This document shows positions 9,198-19,235 of a stretch of DNA of 64,000 nucleotides, one piece after another (positions within the stretch are counted from its first letter, which is position 1; every line of letters starts with the position of its first letter). Position numbers and translations under genes: made by a program. The notes beneath the pieces were generated by a model. It worked only from the letters and a program-made list of their open reading frames with translations. It ran no database searches and had not been told where the DNA came from. Location of the stretch: contig CALFVF010000006.1 of the NCBI GenBank assembly GCA_937928735.1, forward strand, positions 1 to 64,000. Direction: 5' to 3'. This DNA comes from an uncultured Verrucomicrobiales bacterium. Lineage in GTDB: Bacteria; Verrucomicrobiota; Verrucomicrobiia; Verrucomicrobiales; Akkermansiaceae.

Positions 9198-9353
9198 GAA
9201 GAAAGACTACCACAAATTAGGATGAAAAGACACGCTCAACATTACTCAAACCTGCTAAAACCCCCATGATCTCTCTATTCCCTGTATTTTTAACTGGTGA
9301 GACATGCAGATGGAATTTACAAAACTAATCAACTCAACTGATTTTTACTCACC

Positions 9354-10142
9354 ATGCTCGAAGTTCTCTTAACTCTACTCATGCTCGTCCTCCTCCAGGC
9401 TGTTCTTGGATTTGATAATCTACTGTATATTTCACTCGAGTCCAAACGGGTCGAAGGCGAGGAAGCTCAAAAACGAGTGAGAGTCTGGGGTATCGGAATT
9501 GCCGTTGCACTCAGAGTTGTGCTGCTATTTGTGATTCTAGCGATTTATAAGTCTCTAAAAGAACCACTCTTTAATCTCGATAGTAGCTTTATTTCAGGAG
9601 AGTTTAAGATCAGTGACCTGCTCGCCATGTTTGGTGGAGGCTTTATCCTCTACACCGCTGTTAAGGAAATCACCCACATGATGTCTCTGGAAGAAATCCA
9701 CGGTGAGAAACAAGAGGCGGCAAAGCCCTCTAAGGTCATTGGCCTCATCGTCTTTGTAAACCTCATCTTCTCCTTTGACTCGATTCTTAGTGCGATATCA
9801 CTCACAAGTAATGTCGCCCCAAAGACAGCCACTATTTTGATGGTAATCGCCATCCTCATATCAGGAGCCCTGATGATCCTCCTCGCAGACAACGTCGCTC
9901 GGTTCCTGCAAAAAAACAGAATGTACGAAGTCCTCGGCCTCTTTGTCCTCTTTGTTGTCGGCGTACTCCTACTGGGAGAAGGAGCCCACCACGCCCACAT
10001 GTACTTATTTGGCCATGAAGTGATCGCCATGAGCAAAGCCACATTCTACTTCGTCATCGCCGTACTCGTCATCGTCGACCTCGTACAAACAAGATACCAG
10101 AAGAAACTCCTCGCCCAGCGCGAGGCCCAAAAGCAGCTGTAG
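9354..10142 (+). CDS. TerC-family integral membrane protein
   Basis: 262 residues with about seven hydrophobic segments. The family hallmarks are present: LLQAVLGFDNLLYISLESKRV (residues 14-34, with the Asp-Asn pair in the first helix) and the mirrored second half VNLIFSFDSILSAISLTSN with FSFDS. These acidic helix residues are thought to handle a divalent cation. TerC proteins have been tied to manganese export and tellurite resistance, and to protein metalation in Bacillus. The C-terminus is basic. No clear Shine-Dalgarno sequence precedes the ATG. I looked for a yybP-ykoY manganese riboswitch in the 156-bp upstream gap and saw none. Confidence 0.93.
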   Translation: MLEVLLTLLMLVLLQAVLGFDNLLYISLESKRVEGEEAQKRVRVWGIGIAVALRVVLLFVILAIYKSLKEPLFNLDSSFISGEFKISDLLAMFGGGFILYTAVKEITHMMSLEEIHGEKQEAAKPSKVIGLIVFVNLIFSFDSILSAISLTSNVAPKTATILMVIAILISGALMILLADNVARFLQKNRMYEVLGLFVLFVVGVLLLGEGAHHAHMYLFGHEVIAMSKATFYFVIAVLVIVDLVQTRYQKKLLAQREAQKQL

Positions 10143-10226
10143 GCCGCTGGATATCTGACATAATGGAAGCGGCAAGCGTAATAGAGTTAACTATTTAATT
10201 TAAGTCGCTCGTATTAACGGATTCGT

Positions 10227-11369
10227 TTATCGCGGAAACCAAACACGAGCAGTAAACAAATTCCCGTCTCGATCTTCTTCGAAGTCTATAGTTGAGTATG
10301 AAGCCAAAGCCCGACGAATACCACTTCCAATCCCTCGATATGGAAGTATGCGGGTGGCAAATGAAGCCAAAATAGGATTCCGCATATTCGAATTTCCTCT
10401 CTTAATGTTTTCTATTGTGAGGTTGTTAGGTAAATGTCCGGGACTGATGATTTCTATACGATCCGAGAAAATGAATAATCTGACAGGAGCTGAAATGAAG
10501 TAGTCTCGATGAATGAAAGCATTCGCCAAAAGCTCTTCGAAAACAATATCTGGGATCTCAGGTTTTCCTATGGAATTAATAGTCTTACTACCCTGAGTCT
10601 TTTTCAGATTTCGCTTAATAAATGCCAGCGATTTTTCGAAGAGCGTCCCTAAATCGCCACCTAAATCTTCGCTGTCATCATAAACATTACTAACGATTGA
10701 ATCTTCTGGAAAAGCCACAGCCTTAACTATGAAACTTGGTAGTAGAAACTGAGGGCGAGAAGAGAAGAGTAGAACCCCTGCAACGTTAAGCATATTATCC
10801 CGCATAAGGTTCATATTTGTCAGGAGCTGGGGTGCTCCTACAGTCTCAAGCTCTTCGTTGTATTGGCTTCGCACAAATTCACTAAAGAGCTTCAAATCGA
10901 GATCAGAAACGCTACTGGTAGGAACGGGAACTTCGTCACCATGAATGAGCTTCGAGGCTTGAAACATTCTCTGCATTTCTTCCGGCGCGGTTACCTTCCG
11001 CTTATCCGATCCAGATTTTACGACAATGGTGCCCTTGTGAGTGTAAGGCTTCCTCATTCCGTCAGCCACCTTCACTAACAATACAAGTCCCTCAGGAAGC
11101 TCGAGGCTTTCGGTAGTAACAAGAGCTGGTGGACTTACGCTTTGTGAAGCAGTATTTGATACTAGCTGATTGAGACGGTCGACGTCTAAACTACTCAGCC
11201 CCGCGACTGCGCCATCGTTTGAAACTCCAATCACGATTAGTCCACCTCCACTGTTGCAGAATGCCACCATTTCCTCCGCCATGGAGTCCTGGTTCGTCAT
11301 GTTTCTTTTAAACTGACAATGTGAGGTCTCTCCCTTCGCTATAGTAGAAATCAGTTCGCTTATCTCCAT
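10227..11369 (-). CDS. Schlafen/AlbA_2 ATP-binding protein (partner of the PHP-ATPase)
   Basis: 380 residues. An AlbA_2 (Schlafen AAA_4-like) domain lies at about residues 10-130: GETSHCQFKRN, AFCNSGGGLIVIGVSNDG and a PYTHKG strand. A C-terminal region resembles the HATPase_c_4 module of the same family: EELLANAFIHRDYF (about 265), FSDRIEIISPGHLP, GIGSGIRRAL. Proteins of this build are called putative transcriptional regulators, but they also occur in phage-defence and toxin contexts. Its ATG overlaps the 3' end of the PHP-ATPase gene by 10 bp, so the two are translationally coupled. The pair sits alone between core genes (terC-like and nagZ), which points to acquisition by transfer. The fold call is firm and the role is unknown. 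Confidence 0.9.
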   Translation of the reverse strand: MEISELISTIAKGETSHCQFKRNMTNQDSMAEEMVAFCNSGGGLIVIGVSNDGAVAGLSSLDVDRLNQLVSNTASQSVSPPALVTTESLELPEGLVLLVKVADGMRKPYTHKGTIVVKSGSDKRKVTAPEEMQRMFQASKLIHGDEVPVPTSSVSDLDLKLFSEFVRSQYNEELETVGAPQLLTNMNLMRDNMLNVAGVLLFSSRPQFLLPSFIVKAVAFPEDSIVSNVYDDSEDLGGDLGTLFEKSLAFIKRNLKKTQGSKTINSIGKPEIPDIVFEELLANAFIHRDYFISAPVRLFIFSDRIEIISPGHLPNNLTIENIKRGNSNMRNPILASFATRILPYRGIGSGIRRALASYSTIDFEEDRDGNLFTARVWFPR

Positions 11370-14038
11370 AACTCGTAGATTTGTTTGCGGCGGTCAAAGG
11401 CGTCACGCCCACCTTCCATAATATTCACGATATGAGTTTGAATAGCAGGAGTGTCTATACCTCCCCAAACTACTTGGACACGGTCTTCAGAGCACTCAAA
11501 AGCGTGCACGAGTTCAGCATCGCCCAGAACTGGGAAATTTGCGTTATGAGTTGCAAAAATGAACTGGGTTGATGACTTCATGCGTCGAATCAATTTAATG
11601 ACGTCTTCGTAGATTGTCTGATTATCCAGATCATCTTCCGGCTGATCAACGATGACAACGTTGTTATCATGTTGACTCAACACAAATAAGATAAGTGCCG
11701 AAGCTCGTTGTCCCAACGAATGCTGAAGAAGAGGTTTTCCCTTGTAGGTAATCTCTATAAGATTGGGAACTTGGTATGAGAGGAGGTTCCTTAAGTTCCT
11801 TTGAAAGTATTCCTCAAACACTTGAGATGAACCACTGACGTGAGCAAGAACGGCATCCCAATTCTTGTAAATAGCTGCAAAATCAGGATATTCGTCTACT
11901 AGAGCTTTCAAGGTGTTCTCACGAATACGACTCCCCTTGTAGAGGGACTGAAAATATTTAAGAAACGCTTCTTTATCTCCTTTAAATACACCTTTAATTT
12001 GAAGTGCTTTTTGACTCTCATTAACGCTCTGTAGCGTTTGTTCAATGAGCTTGAATTCTTCTCTCCATAATTCGTTGAGCGAGCTAAGTTCAGCTAATAA
12101 ACAACTTTGAGCTTCTGCTCGCTTGTCTTGGTTCTTGGATAGAGCAGCGATGAGCTTTTCAGTATTCGCAACAATTTTGGCAAGCTGCGGGAATTGATCC
12201 AAATTGAGAGCCGATTGGCCTTTTTCTTTTAATTGTTCCTGTAGTTCCCGACGAGTTTCAGAGAACTCAGCCTTAGAAGCCTGCTTCAACTGGTCAAACT
12301 CCTGCTGCTTGGCTTTCAAAGCTTCATAACTGCTCCGGGTTTGCTTAAGGGCAGCGTTTAGTTGATTGAGACTGTCGACAATTGGCTGATGCAATTGGAA
12401 GTAGGATTCAAAAAAACCAGGATTTTCCTTCGAAGAATAATCGGTCAAATTTCGTAACTCGTCTTCGTATTCAGCTAGGATCTCCCTTATAGATGTGCCG
12501 TATTGCTTGATCAGGTCTTGAGAGGATTTAATCTTTCTTTCGTCAGCATCAAAATGTGTCTGACGCTTAAGTTTTTCCGCAACTCCTAACTCGGTGAAAA
12601 TTTTAATCTGATGTTCGGCATCCTGTTTTTTCTCTTTAGCCTCTTTGATTTCTTCGTCGATATTCGAAAGCTTCTGAACGAGCTCGAGCGCCTCGATTAC
12701 TTTCATCTTCTGGGCAGCGATTTCACGACGTTTGTGTTCGATTTTTTCGCCCACCAGCTTTTCTACTAGATCTGACTCAAATCCCTCGCCCTTCGCCGAA
12801 AGATCCTTTTGTCCAAAATAAACGGGAAGATGCACAACTGTCTCTCGGATCGAGAGACCAGGTTGAAGTTCCCCATGCTCGTTATATACTTCGGGGTTGT
12901 CACCAACCACTCGACAAACTTCGTAATGTTTGCCGAATCTGTCTGTCACTTTTAAAGTGACTTTGCCGCCGCTACCGAGCAGATGCTCGATAAGACCGTT
13001 CTTGTAGGGGGAGTCTTCTTTGGCTTCGAAGCCTAGCGCGAATCGGATAGCCTCGATGACGGACGATTTACCACTTCCTCGAATGCCGATTAAGCTATTG
13101 AACTCAGAGGAAAGGGGTAGACATTTTCCGTCTAGCATACCCCCATCAAAACTTACCGATGAAATACGTGAATGTTTAAATGGCTCCTTTTCCTCAAGGG
13201 TCACCCTAGCCAGTGGATCACTGAGGGCAAATTTCACCGCGTTGTAGGAAGATTCTCCGATCTTCAAGAAACACTTTTTACCCTTTCCTATCTCTTCGAT
13301 GGATTTGCAGTCACTTCCTTCGACTTCGGCAGGATACCACCCCTTGAGCAGATCCCTGACTTTTTTTCGGCATAAACGATCTGAGTATTCACTGTTAGCT
13401 GAGTCAAAAGTTCGAACCTTCTGAAAGGCGAGTAAGCGAGCCCGAACAGCTGAATAACGATCAGTCGTTAAGTCGCCAATTTTTCCGCCACCAAACTCGT
13501 ACCATAATCCGCTTTTTTGTTCAACGTGAGCAAAGATTAAAAAGTAATCTCGTCCCATTTTGTCTAGTTCCTCTACGACAGACAGAATATTTTTATCACT
13601 ACGTCCGTCTTCGTGTTGGTATTCTTCTACAGATCTCCCCGGAAACATTCCTGAAATCGCAGGATTTATATAGTCTTTTCCATCGGCAATCCACTCCTCG
13701 GAAAAGATCACCAAAACATGAACGCCATTGCTTCCATCGTTCACCGATAGCTCCACTCCCGGAAGAAGGTAAGAGCCTAGTTTTCTCGCACGTTTCCGCA
13801 GGTTTATAAATTCCTCTCTAACGAATTTATTGTGGTTTGTTACTGCTCCGATTTTGATTCCAGCGTCCGCTAACTTTTCTGCGTAAGTTTTCAGATATTC
13901 ATCGTCTTTCCCAGAATATTGGAACTGTTTATCTGCTCTTGTGTGTAAATGGAAATCAACTCGTACCCAGCAAGAACCAGACTCAAAATTGTGTTGTAGA
14001 GGTAATTGAGGCATTGGTTCTGAAAACATGGTCAACAT
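11360..14038 (-). CDS. PHP-domain plus SMC-like ATPase, TrlF type
   Basis: 892 residues. An N-terminal PHP phosphoesterase-like domain lies at about residues 24-240: metal motif HLH at 30-32, TNHNKF at 68-72, PGVELSV at 93-99 and IFAHVE at 168-173. An ABC/SMC-type ATPase head is split around coiled coil: Walker A GIRGSGKSS at about 318-326, long Glu/Lys/Gln-rich helices at about 425-680, and Walker B VVIVDQPEDDLDN at about 794-806 followed by the ATHNANFP H-loop segment. This order is that of TrlF-like ATPases. A PHP nuclease or phosphatase gated by an ATPase clamp is the natural reading. It is cotranscribed with the AlbA_2 gene (10-bp overlap, this gene first). Its AT-rich codon use differs from the neighbouring nagZ gene. 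Confidence 0.9.
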   Translation of the reverse strand: MLTMFSEPMPQLPLQHNFESGSCWVRVDFHLHTRADKQFQYSGKDDEYLKTYAEKLADAGIKIGAVTNHNKFVREEFINLRKRARKLGSYLLPGVELSVNDGSNGVHVLVIFSEEWIADGKDYINPAISGMFPGRSVEEYQHEDGRSDKNILSVVEELDKMGRDYFLIFAHVEQKSGLWYEFGGGKIGDLTTDRYSAVRARLLAFQKVRTFDSANSEYSDRLCRKKVRDLLKGWYPAEVEGSDCKSIEEIGKGKKCFLKIGESSYNAVKFALSDPLARVTLEEKEPFKHSRISSVSFDGGMLDGKCLPLSSEFNSLIGIRGSGKSSVIEAIRFALGFEAKEDSPYKNGLIEHLLGSGGKVTLKVTDRFGKHYEVCRVVGDNPEVYNEHGELQPGLSIRETVVHLPVYFGQKDLSAKGEGFESDLVEKLVGEKIEHKRREIAAQKMKVIEALELVQKLSNIDEEIKEAKEKKQDAEHQIKIFTELGVAEKLKRQTHFDADERKIKSSQDLIKQYGTSIREILAEYEDELRNLTDYSSKENPGFFESYFQLHQPIVDSLNQLNAALKQTRSSYEALKAKQQEFDQLKQASKAEFSETRRELQEQLKEKGQSALNLDQFPQLAKIVANTEKLIAALSKNQDKRAEAQSCLLAELSSLNELWREEFKLIEQTLQSVNESQKALQIKGVFKGDKEAFLKYFQSLYKGSRIRENTLKALVDEYPDFAAIYKNWDAVLAHVSGSSQVFEEYFQRNLRNLLSYQVPNLIEITYKGKPLLQHSLGQRASALILFVLSQHDNNVVIVDQPEDDLDNQTIYEDVIKLIRRMKSSTQFIFATHNANFPVLGDAELVHAFECSEDRVQVVWGGIDTPAIQTHIVNIMEGGRDAFDRRKQIYELWR

Positions 14039-14221
14039 TCATAAAATAAAGATTCTTAGGAGGAATTGGAAGGCTTATTTCCGACTCCCGCAAGAGTTTA
14101 ATTCAAAGCCATGATTTGAACTAGTTGAGCAAACATAAGCGTGATACGACTAGTTTTTTTGCTTATTTTTAGTAATGAACTCGTAATTACCTATATTTAC
14201 TACTCTGAAACAAAAGAATTC

Positions 14222-15319
14222 TCAATAATCCTCCACGGGGCTGCGTTTGCCTTCTGGGTAGATTGTGTCGGCATTGGCTCGTTCTTCACCCATGACGCGC
14301 ACTCGGAATTGGGCGGTTTCCTCATAGAGCTTGTCCCAGCGTTTTTGTTGGAAGGCTGGGGGGTATTTGATCTTCTTTTTGAGCTTATGGATTCTCTTTA
14401 GCGCATCTTCCACTGCATAGGGGGAGAGTTCACCAAGTGCGTCATAGGCTTGCTCGGCTGTCGCTGTCTGGTGGCAGATCATCACCATGTCATTGCCAGC
14501 TTCTATGGCTAATTTCACATCTTCGCCTCGGCCGTAGGTATTAATCATTGCTCCCATGTCGAGGTCGTCGGTGATGATGACACCTTCGTAGCCAATCTGT
14601 AATCGGAGTGTTTTATAAATTAATTGGCGGGAAAGTGACGCTGGTAATCCTGGCTGATCGGTATCGACTTTACTGAAATGTACATGACAGCTCATGATCG
14701 CATCTAGCTCAGGCGCGAGGGTGGTGTAGGGGAGGAGGTCTGAGCGAAACATCTCCTCGAGTGTCTTATCCACGACGGGGAGCTCATGGTGTGGGTCGAT
14801 GTTGGCGAGGCCACAGGAGGGGAAGTGCTTCCCACAGCTCAGTACCTTTCGCTTGCGCATGTAGCGATTGTAGTTGCCGGCGTGCGTTATGACTTCTTGA
14901 GAGTCACCCCCCCAGCAGCGCCCGCGCAGGGCGTTGTCAGCGTCATCATTATAGGAGATGTCGAGCACTGGGGCGAAGTTCATATTCACGCCTAACTGAG
15001 AGAGGACATCTGCGGTGATTTCGCCGTGTACGGCCATGAGGTTCACGTCTCCTTTTTCTCGCAGATCCTGGGCGGAAGGGGGGTCTGGTAAGATACCTCT
15101 GGTGCGTGAGACTCTGCCGCCTTCTTGGTCGATGCCGATGAGTGGCATTGTGTCACTGAGCTCTCGCAGGCTGTCTGTGAGGGCGCGTATCTGCTGGGGT
15201 GATTCTACATTTCTACCAAAGAGAATATAACCACCTGGCTGGATGCGTGTGAAGAGAGCTTTTTCTAACTCACTGAGTTGGGTGCCATGCACTCCTAGGA
15301 TAAGTAATTGACCGTGCAT
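14222..15319 (-). CDS. nagZ: beta-N-acetylhexosaminidase, glycoside hydrolase family 3
   Basis: 365 residues, usual NagZ size, cytoplasmic (no signal peptide). Family 3 motifs are present: IGIDQEGGRVSR (about residues 82-93), GKHFPSCG (162-169), PHHELP with the NagZ catalytic Asp/His loop, and IITDDLDMGAM (about 250), in which the Asp of TDDLDM is the nucleophile. NagZ removes GlcNAc from anhydromuropeptides during peptidoglycan recycling. It lies 9 bp after ppk1 on the same strand, so it is probably the last gene of a ppx-ppk1-nagZ transcript. A short basic tail (EGKRSPVEDY) ends the protein. Confidence 0.93.
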   Translation of the reverse strand: MHGQLLILGVHGTQLSELEKALFTRIQPGGYILFGRNVESPQQIRALTDSLRELSDTMPLIGIDQEGGRVSRTRGILPDPPSAQDLREKGDVNLMAVHGEITADVLSQLGVNMNFAPVLDISYNDDADNALRGRCWGGDSQEVITHAGNYNRYMRKRKVLSCGKHFPSCGLANIDPHHELPVVDKTLEEMFRSDLLPYTTLAPELDAIMSCHVHFSKVDTDQPGLPASLSRQLIYKTLRLQIGYEGVIITDDLDMGAMINTYGRGEDVKLAIEAGNDMVMICHQTATAEQAYDALGELSPYAVEDALKRIHKLKKKIKYPPAFQQKRWDKLYEETAQFRVRVMGEERANADTIYPEGKRSPVEDY

Positions 15320-15328
15320 TGAGAGTAT

Positions 15329-17446
15329 CTAGTCGTTGGCTGGAAGGTGTGGCTCAAAGGTGGTCGAGCGCTGATAGGCCTGTGCTTGGGCTTGTTTGAT
15401 CGCTTGTTTTTGTAAATAGCTCTGTAGGCGGAAAGGTTTCGCTGTCTTATTGCCTTTGTCCTTATCTATAGATTTGGAGACTCGCTGGGAGCTTCCATCC
15501 GGTAAGATCTCGTGTGCTTGGGCATTGTCTTTGAATCCTGCTTCGAGTATCTGGATGAGTTTTTTCTGACAGGCGCTGTCTTCAATGGGTATGAGTAGCT
15601 CGACGCGCTTTTCGAGGTTTCTGGTCATCCAATCGGCCGAGCCAATAAAGACCTCGGGCGAGCCTCCTTGGTGGAAATAAAAGATACGCGCGTGCTCAAG
15701 GTAGCGATCAATGATCGATACCACGCGGATATGTTTGGCCTCCTTGCGGTTGCCAACTTTTAGGCAGCAGATGCCGCGGACATTGAGATCAATGTTCACC
15801 CCTGCTTTTGAGGCTCTGTAGAGAGCATCGATAATGTCTTTATCCTGCAGGGCGTTGACTTTGGCTAAAATCTTCGCTTCTTCTCCTTGTTTGGCGCGTT
15901 CTGCCTCGCTGTGAATGCGCTCAATGAGAGCTTGTTTCATCTGCGTGGGGGCGGGGATGAGTTTATTTAACTTTGTGAGCTTCGAGCGGCCAGTGATCGC
16001 ATTAAAGAAAAGGGAGGCATCTTCTCCGTAGCTAGCCTTACAAGTTAGATAGGAGGCATCTGTGTAGAGCTTTGCTGTGGATTCATTGTAGTTTCCTGTT
16101 CCCAGGTGGCAGTAGCGCTTGAGGACTCCGTTTTCATTGCGAATCACCAGCGTGATCTTCGAGTGGGTTTTGAGTCCTTTGACCCCGTAGACGATTTGTA
16201 CACCAGCTCGCTGGAGCTCATCCGCGCGCTGGAGGTTGTGCGCTTCATCGAAGCGTGCCTTTAGCTCGACGAGTACTGTGACTTGTTTCCCATTGTGCGC
16301 TGCTTTGATGAGTGCATCGATAATGCGTGAGCGCTTGGCTGTGCGGTAGAGGACTTGTTTGATTGCTAGAGTCGCTGGGTCTTCTGCGGCTTCTTCCACG
16401 AGGCGAACCACGGGCTCAAAGCTATCGTAGGGATGGTAGAGTAAGATGTCTCCCTCAGCGATGTTTTCAAAAATACTTAGATGCGGGTCGATTCTCGCTG
16501 AGCGCTGTGGCTCCCAGCTTTCCTCTCTGAGGTCATCGTGCCCAGGAGCAAAGGCGATGGAGAAATAATCATTGAGCCGTAGTGGCCCCTTTACACTATA
16601 GATGTCTTTATTCGATGATTTGGTACAATGGCGAATCAGGTCTTTGAGGCTGTTAGGGCAGTCCTGTGGGATCTCTAAGCGTACAGAAACTCCATGATGA
16701 CGTGCCTCTAGCACCTCTTCCATCTCACCAGCGAGATCAATGGCGTCTTCCTCCTGGAGTACGATGTCGTTATTACGAGTGAGGCGGAAGCAAGTATGCG
16801 CGAGCACTTCCTCATCTGGGAATACTGTCTCTAGCTGTGAGGCTACTAATGTCTCTAGATGAATAAAGAGCGTCTCATCAGAGTCTGTCGGCACGTGGTG
16901 AAATCTTGGGAGCGAATCAGGGAGCGCTAGAAATACCGAGCGCTTTTCTCCTGAGCTGTCTTTGAGCTGGCAGGCGAGAATAATCGCCAGACTCGGGAGG
17001 TGATAGAGCAGCTCACCTTCTTCGTAGCTAAGTGGGGTGAGCAACGGGAAGATAGAATCGTGAAAACGCTTAGCGAGGTGCAGTGTCTGCTCTGTATTGA
17101 GAGTCTGAAATTCACTCACAAATCGGATGTCATTGGCCGCTAAGCTCGGCATGAGCTCCTCAGTGAGTAGGGTATACTGATCCTGCATCATCGTCGCCGC
17201 TCGCTTGCGAATCAGAGTGAGCTGCTGATAGGGGGTGAGTTCAGCAATACCGCGCTTGCGCGAGCCTGAGTGGTGCATCATCGTAAGGCCGCCGACTCGC
17301 ACTTGGAAGAACTCATCGAGATTAGACGCACTGATTGCTAGGAACTTCACTCGCTCTAGCAGAGCGAGGTCACTTCTCTGAGCCTCACTAAGGACTCTCT
17401 GGTTGAACTCTAACCAAGAGAGCTCGCGGTTCATATAATTAGCCAT
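15329..17446 (-). CDS. ppk1: polyphosphate kinase 1
   Basis: 705 residues, normal for PPK1. It makes inorganic polyphosphate from ATP at the inner face of the membrane. The N-terminal signature NRELSWLEFNQRVL is at residues 5-18. The paired phospholipase-D-like catalytic half has KTHSKITLVIR and HLGTGNYNESTAK in its first part, and FYFHQGGSPEVFIGSADWM in the second, which holds the second active-site histidine. The last 50 residues are Lys/Gln/Ala-rich. It is preceded by ppx (85 bp away) and followed by nagZ (9 bp). Having the synthase and the hydrolase together, with ppk2 divergent, makes this a compact polyphosphate locus. Confidence 0.97.
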   Translation of the reverse strand: MANYMNRELSWLEFNQRVLSEAQRSDLALLERVKFLAISASNLDEFFQVRVGGLTMMHHSGSRKRGIAELTPYQQLTLIRKRAATMMQDQYTLLTEELMPSLAANDIRFVSEFQTLNTEQTLHLAKRFHDSIFPLLTPLSYEEGELLYHLPSLAIILACQLKDSSGEKRSVFLALPDSLPRFHHVPTDSDETLFIHLETLVASQLETVFPDEEVLAHTCFRLTRNNDIVLQEEDAIDLAGEMEEVLEARHHGVSVRLEIPQDCPNSLKDLIRHCTKSSNKDIYSVKGPLRLNDYFSIAFAPGHDDLREESWEPQRSARIDPHLSIFENIAEGDILLYHPYDSFEPVVRLVEEAAEDPATLAIKQVLYRTAKRSRIIDALIKAAHNGKQVTVLVELKARFDEAHNLQRADELQRAGVQIVYGVKGLKTHSKITLVIRNENGVLKRYCHLGTGNYNESTAKLYTDASYLTCKASYGEDASLFFNAITGRSKLTKLNKLIPAPTQMKQALIERIHSEAERAKQGEEAKILAKVNALQDKDIIDALYRASKAGVNIDLNVRGICCLKVGNRKEAKHIRVVSIIDRYLEHARIFYFHQGGSPEVFIGSADWMTRNLEKRVELLIPIEDSACQKKLIQILEAGFKDNAQAHEILPDGSSQRVSKSIDKDKGNKTAKPFRLQSYLQKQAIKQAQAQAYQRSTTFEPHLPAND

Positions 17447-17531
17447 GGAAAGTTATCGTCGCGTTACGGTGAAATTGGAGTGTCAGTTTTTTAGAAAAAG
17501 TTCAGAACTTGAGTATTCGAGAACGACAGTG

Positions 17532-19085
17532 TTAGAGTTCTTCTTCATGCAGAATTAAGCTCATTCCAAAGATATCTTCAAACAGGTCCCCCTTAGATGC
17601 GAGGGCAATACGTTCTATCGATGCGTCATTGATACTGGGTAGGTAAATGTGGAGCTTTCGCCGGCGAAAGACAACTTCTAGGTCTTTCACTCTTCGGGAG
17701 TGACTACGATCCAGTGAGTCAGCGAGGCGTAGAATAGCAGCGAGTTTAGAAACTCGCATTCTATCCTTTTCACTCAGGTCTCGATAAACCGTGTGGTTAC
17801 TCTTCGGGGGTGACTGTCTATGGTAGCGAGCAACCAGAGAGATCACATCGATGTCTGTTTTGCCAAGACCAAAGATTTCACTATTTTGAATCAGATAGAG
17901 AGAATGCTTGTGATGCGCTTTGGGACTAACAAATCCACCACACTCGTGTAAGATCGCAGCTGTTTGGAGTAATAATGCATCGTGATCAGTGAGCTGATGG
18001 AGTTCTTGGAGATCGTGGTAGAGCTTGAGCGCGAGCTCAGAGACATGCTTAGCATGGCCTTCGTGGACTCGGTATTTCCTCGCCAAGATCCAGGCAGAAT
18101 TCACTACCTCAGCCTTAAAGCCCTCCGTAATGGCTGAGGAAATGGAGAGATCCTGGAGTAGTCCACGCTCAAAATGGCTCTGTGGAATACGCACTCGGTC
18201 GAGGTCAAATGCCTCTGCGATAGAGAGATTCATCTCCAGAGCTGCGACAATGGACTCGGCAGTGTGATAGTCGATGTGGAACTCACGCACTCGCTCATCA
18301 AGACTCATGCAGGCCACCTTTTTGGTGAAATCTCTGAGGTTCTTCACGGAGCAAGAAGAGTCTTTTTGAGATACAATTAGAGGGGCGACGTGCTGAACTT
18401 CATAGCCGATGAGTAGCAAGTCCTGGATCTTCTCTTCCTTGTAGTCTTCATACAAGCTACTCACAGAGCCTTGGTTCTGCTCATGGAGAATCTGCATGAT
18501 TTTCTCCGCAGAGGATAGATTCCGATCAAGCCGCTCAGCGGAGCGATAAGTACCTAGGCGGTAAGAATGGTACTCAACGATATTGCCATTGCGAAAGAGA
18601 AGAGAGCGCGTATTCCCGGGGCCAGCGTGCACGACAAGAGTTGTGCGCTTCTTCATCGAGGGTGTGTCCTTGAGGCGGCGCCTCGTCTTTAGATAGATGA
18701 GGCGCGTCATCTCCCCGTCATCGAGGACCTCCAGATCGAGACCGCAGCCCACTCGAATACGGTTCAGAAACGTCTCTCTATTCGCGGCCTCAGAGAGAAT
18801 GTTTGTGGTGACCATGCGTACCGTGGAGGTAGAGTTCGCCCCCAGTTCTCTGAGCGAATCTTGATACCCCCGAATGATGGTCACACATTTCTCAATGGTA
18901 GCGCGCGAGATCTTACCTTTACTAAAGATTTCGGGGGCAATGGGGGCGGATTGTTCTAAAAAATCAACTTCTGAGCTCACCCCTGATTCGGAGTGATTGG
19001 TAATAAGCATAGAGATCGAGCTCGCCCCGACATGTATCGTAGCACATAGATTTAGTGGCGACATCAATACAGACTCAATCATCAC
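17532..19085 (-). CDS. ppx: exopolyphosphatase/pppGpp phosphohydrolase with HD domain
   Basis: 517 residues. The N-terminal 300 residues have the Ppx/GppA actin-like ATPase fold: HVGASSISMLI near residue 18, ATVRMVTTN (the second-strand motif) and TTLVVHAGPGNTRSLLF (the second phosphate loop). The C-terminal 190 residues carry an HD phosphohydrolase-type helical domain (HAKHVSELALKLYHDLQ, AAILHECGGFV, KHSLYLI, LARYHRQ, ADSLDRSHS). Ppx hydrolyses polyphosphate or pppGpp. The TTVVH/DxGGGS phosphate loop is atypical here (VHAGPGN in place of IDIGGGS), so activity is less certain than the fold. It is transcribed toward ppk1 and is divergent from ppk2. Confidence 0.88.
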   Translation of the reverse strand: MMIESVLMSPLNLCATIHVGASSISMLITNHSESGVSSEVDFLEQSAPIAPEIFSKGKISRATIEKCVTIIRGYQDSLRELGANSTSTVRMVTTNILSEAANRETFLNRIRVGCGLDLEVLDDGEMTRLIYLKTRRRLKDTPSMKKRTTLVVHAGPGNTRSLLFRNGNIVEYHSYRLGTYRSAERLDRNLSSAEKIMQILHEQNQGSVSSLYEDYKEEKIQDLLLIGYEVQHVAPLIVSQKDSSCSVKNLRDFTKKVACMSLDERVREFHIDYHTAESIVAALEMNLSIAEAFDLDRVRIPQSHFERGLLQDLSISSAITEGFKAEVVNSAWILARKYRVHEGHAKHVSELALKLYHDLQELHQLTDHDALLLQTAAILHECGGFVSPKAHHKHSLYLIQNSEIFGLGKTDIDVISLVARYHRQSPPKSNHTVYRDLSEKDRMRVSKLAAILRLADSLDRSHSRRVKDLEVVFRRRKLHIYLPSINDASIERIALASKGDLFEDIFGMSLILHEEEL

Positions 19086-19235
19086 ACAAAAAGTGGATCA
19101 AAAAGAGGGGGTTTGCAATGCAGAATGTGGTCATGAATTTGATTCACCTTGCACCTTACCTCTACAGGGAATTGTTTTACCCTCATGCTGGATTGAGACT
19201 TGCCTCTGGAGCAGAAACTTGTCGATAGTGCTACT

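Noticed and set aside
9198-9353. Possible manganese (yybP-ykoY) riboswitch before the TerC gene
   Set aside because: The conserved core elements of that riboswitch are not present in the gap.
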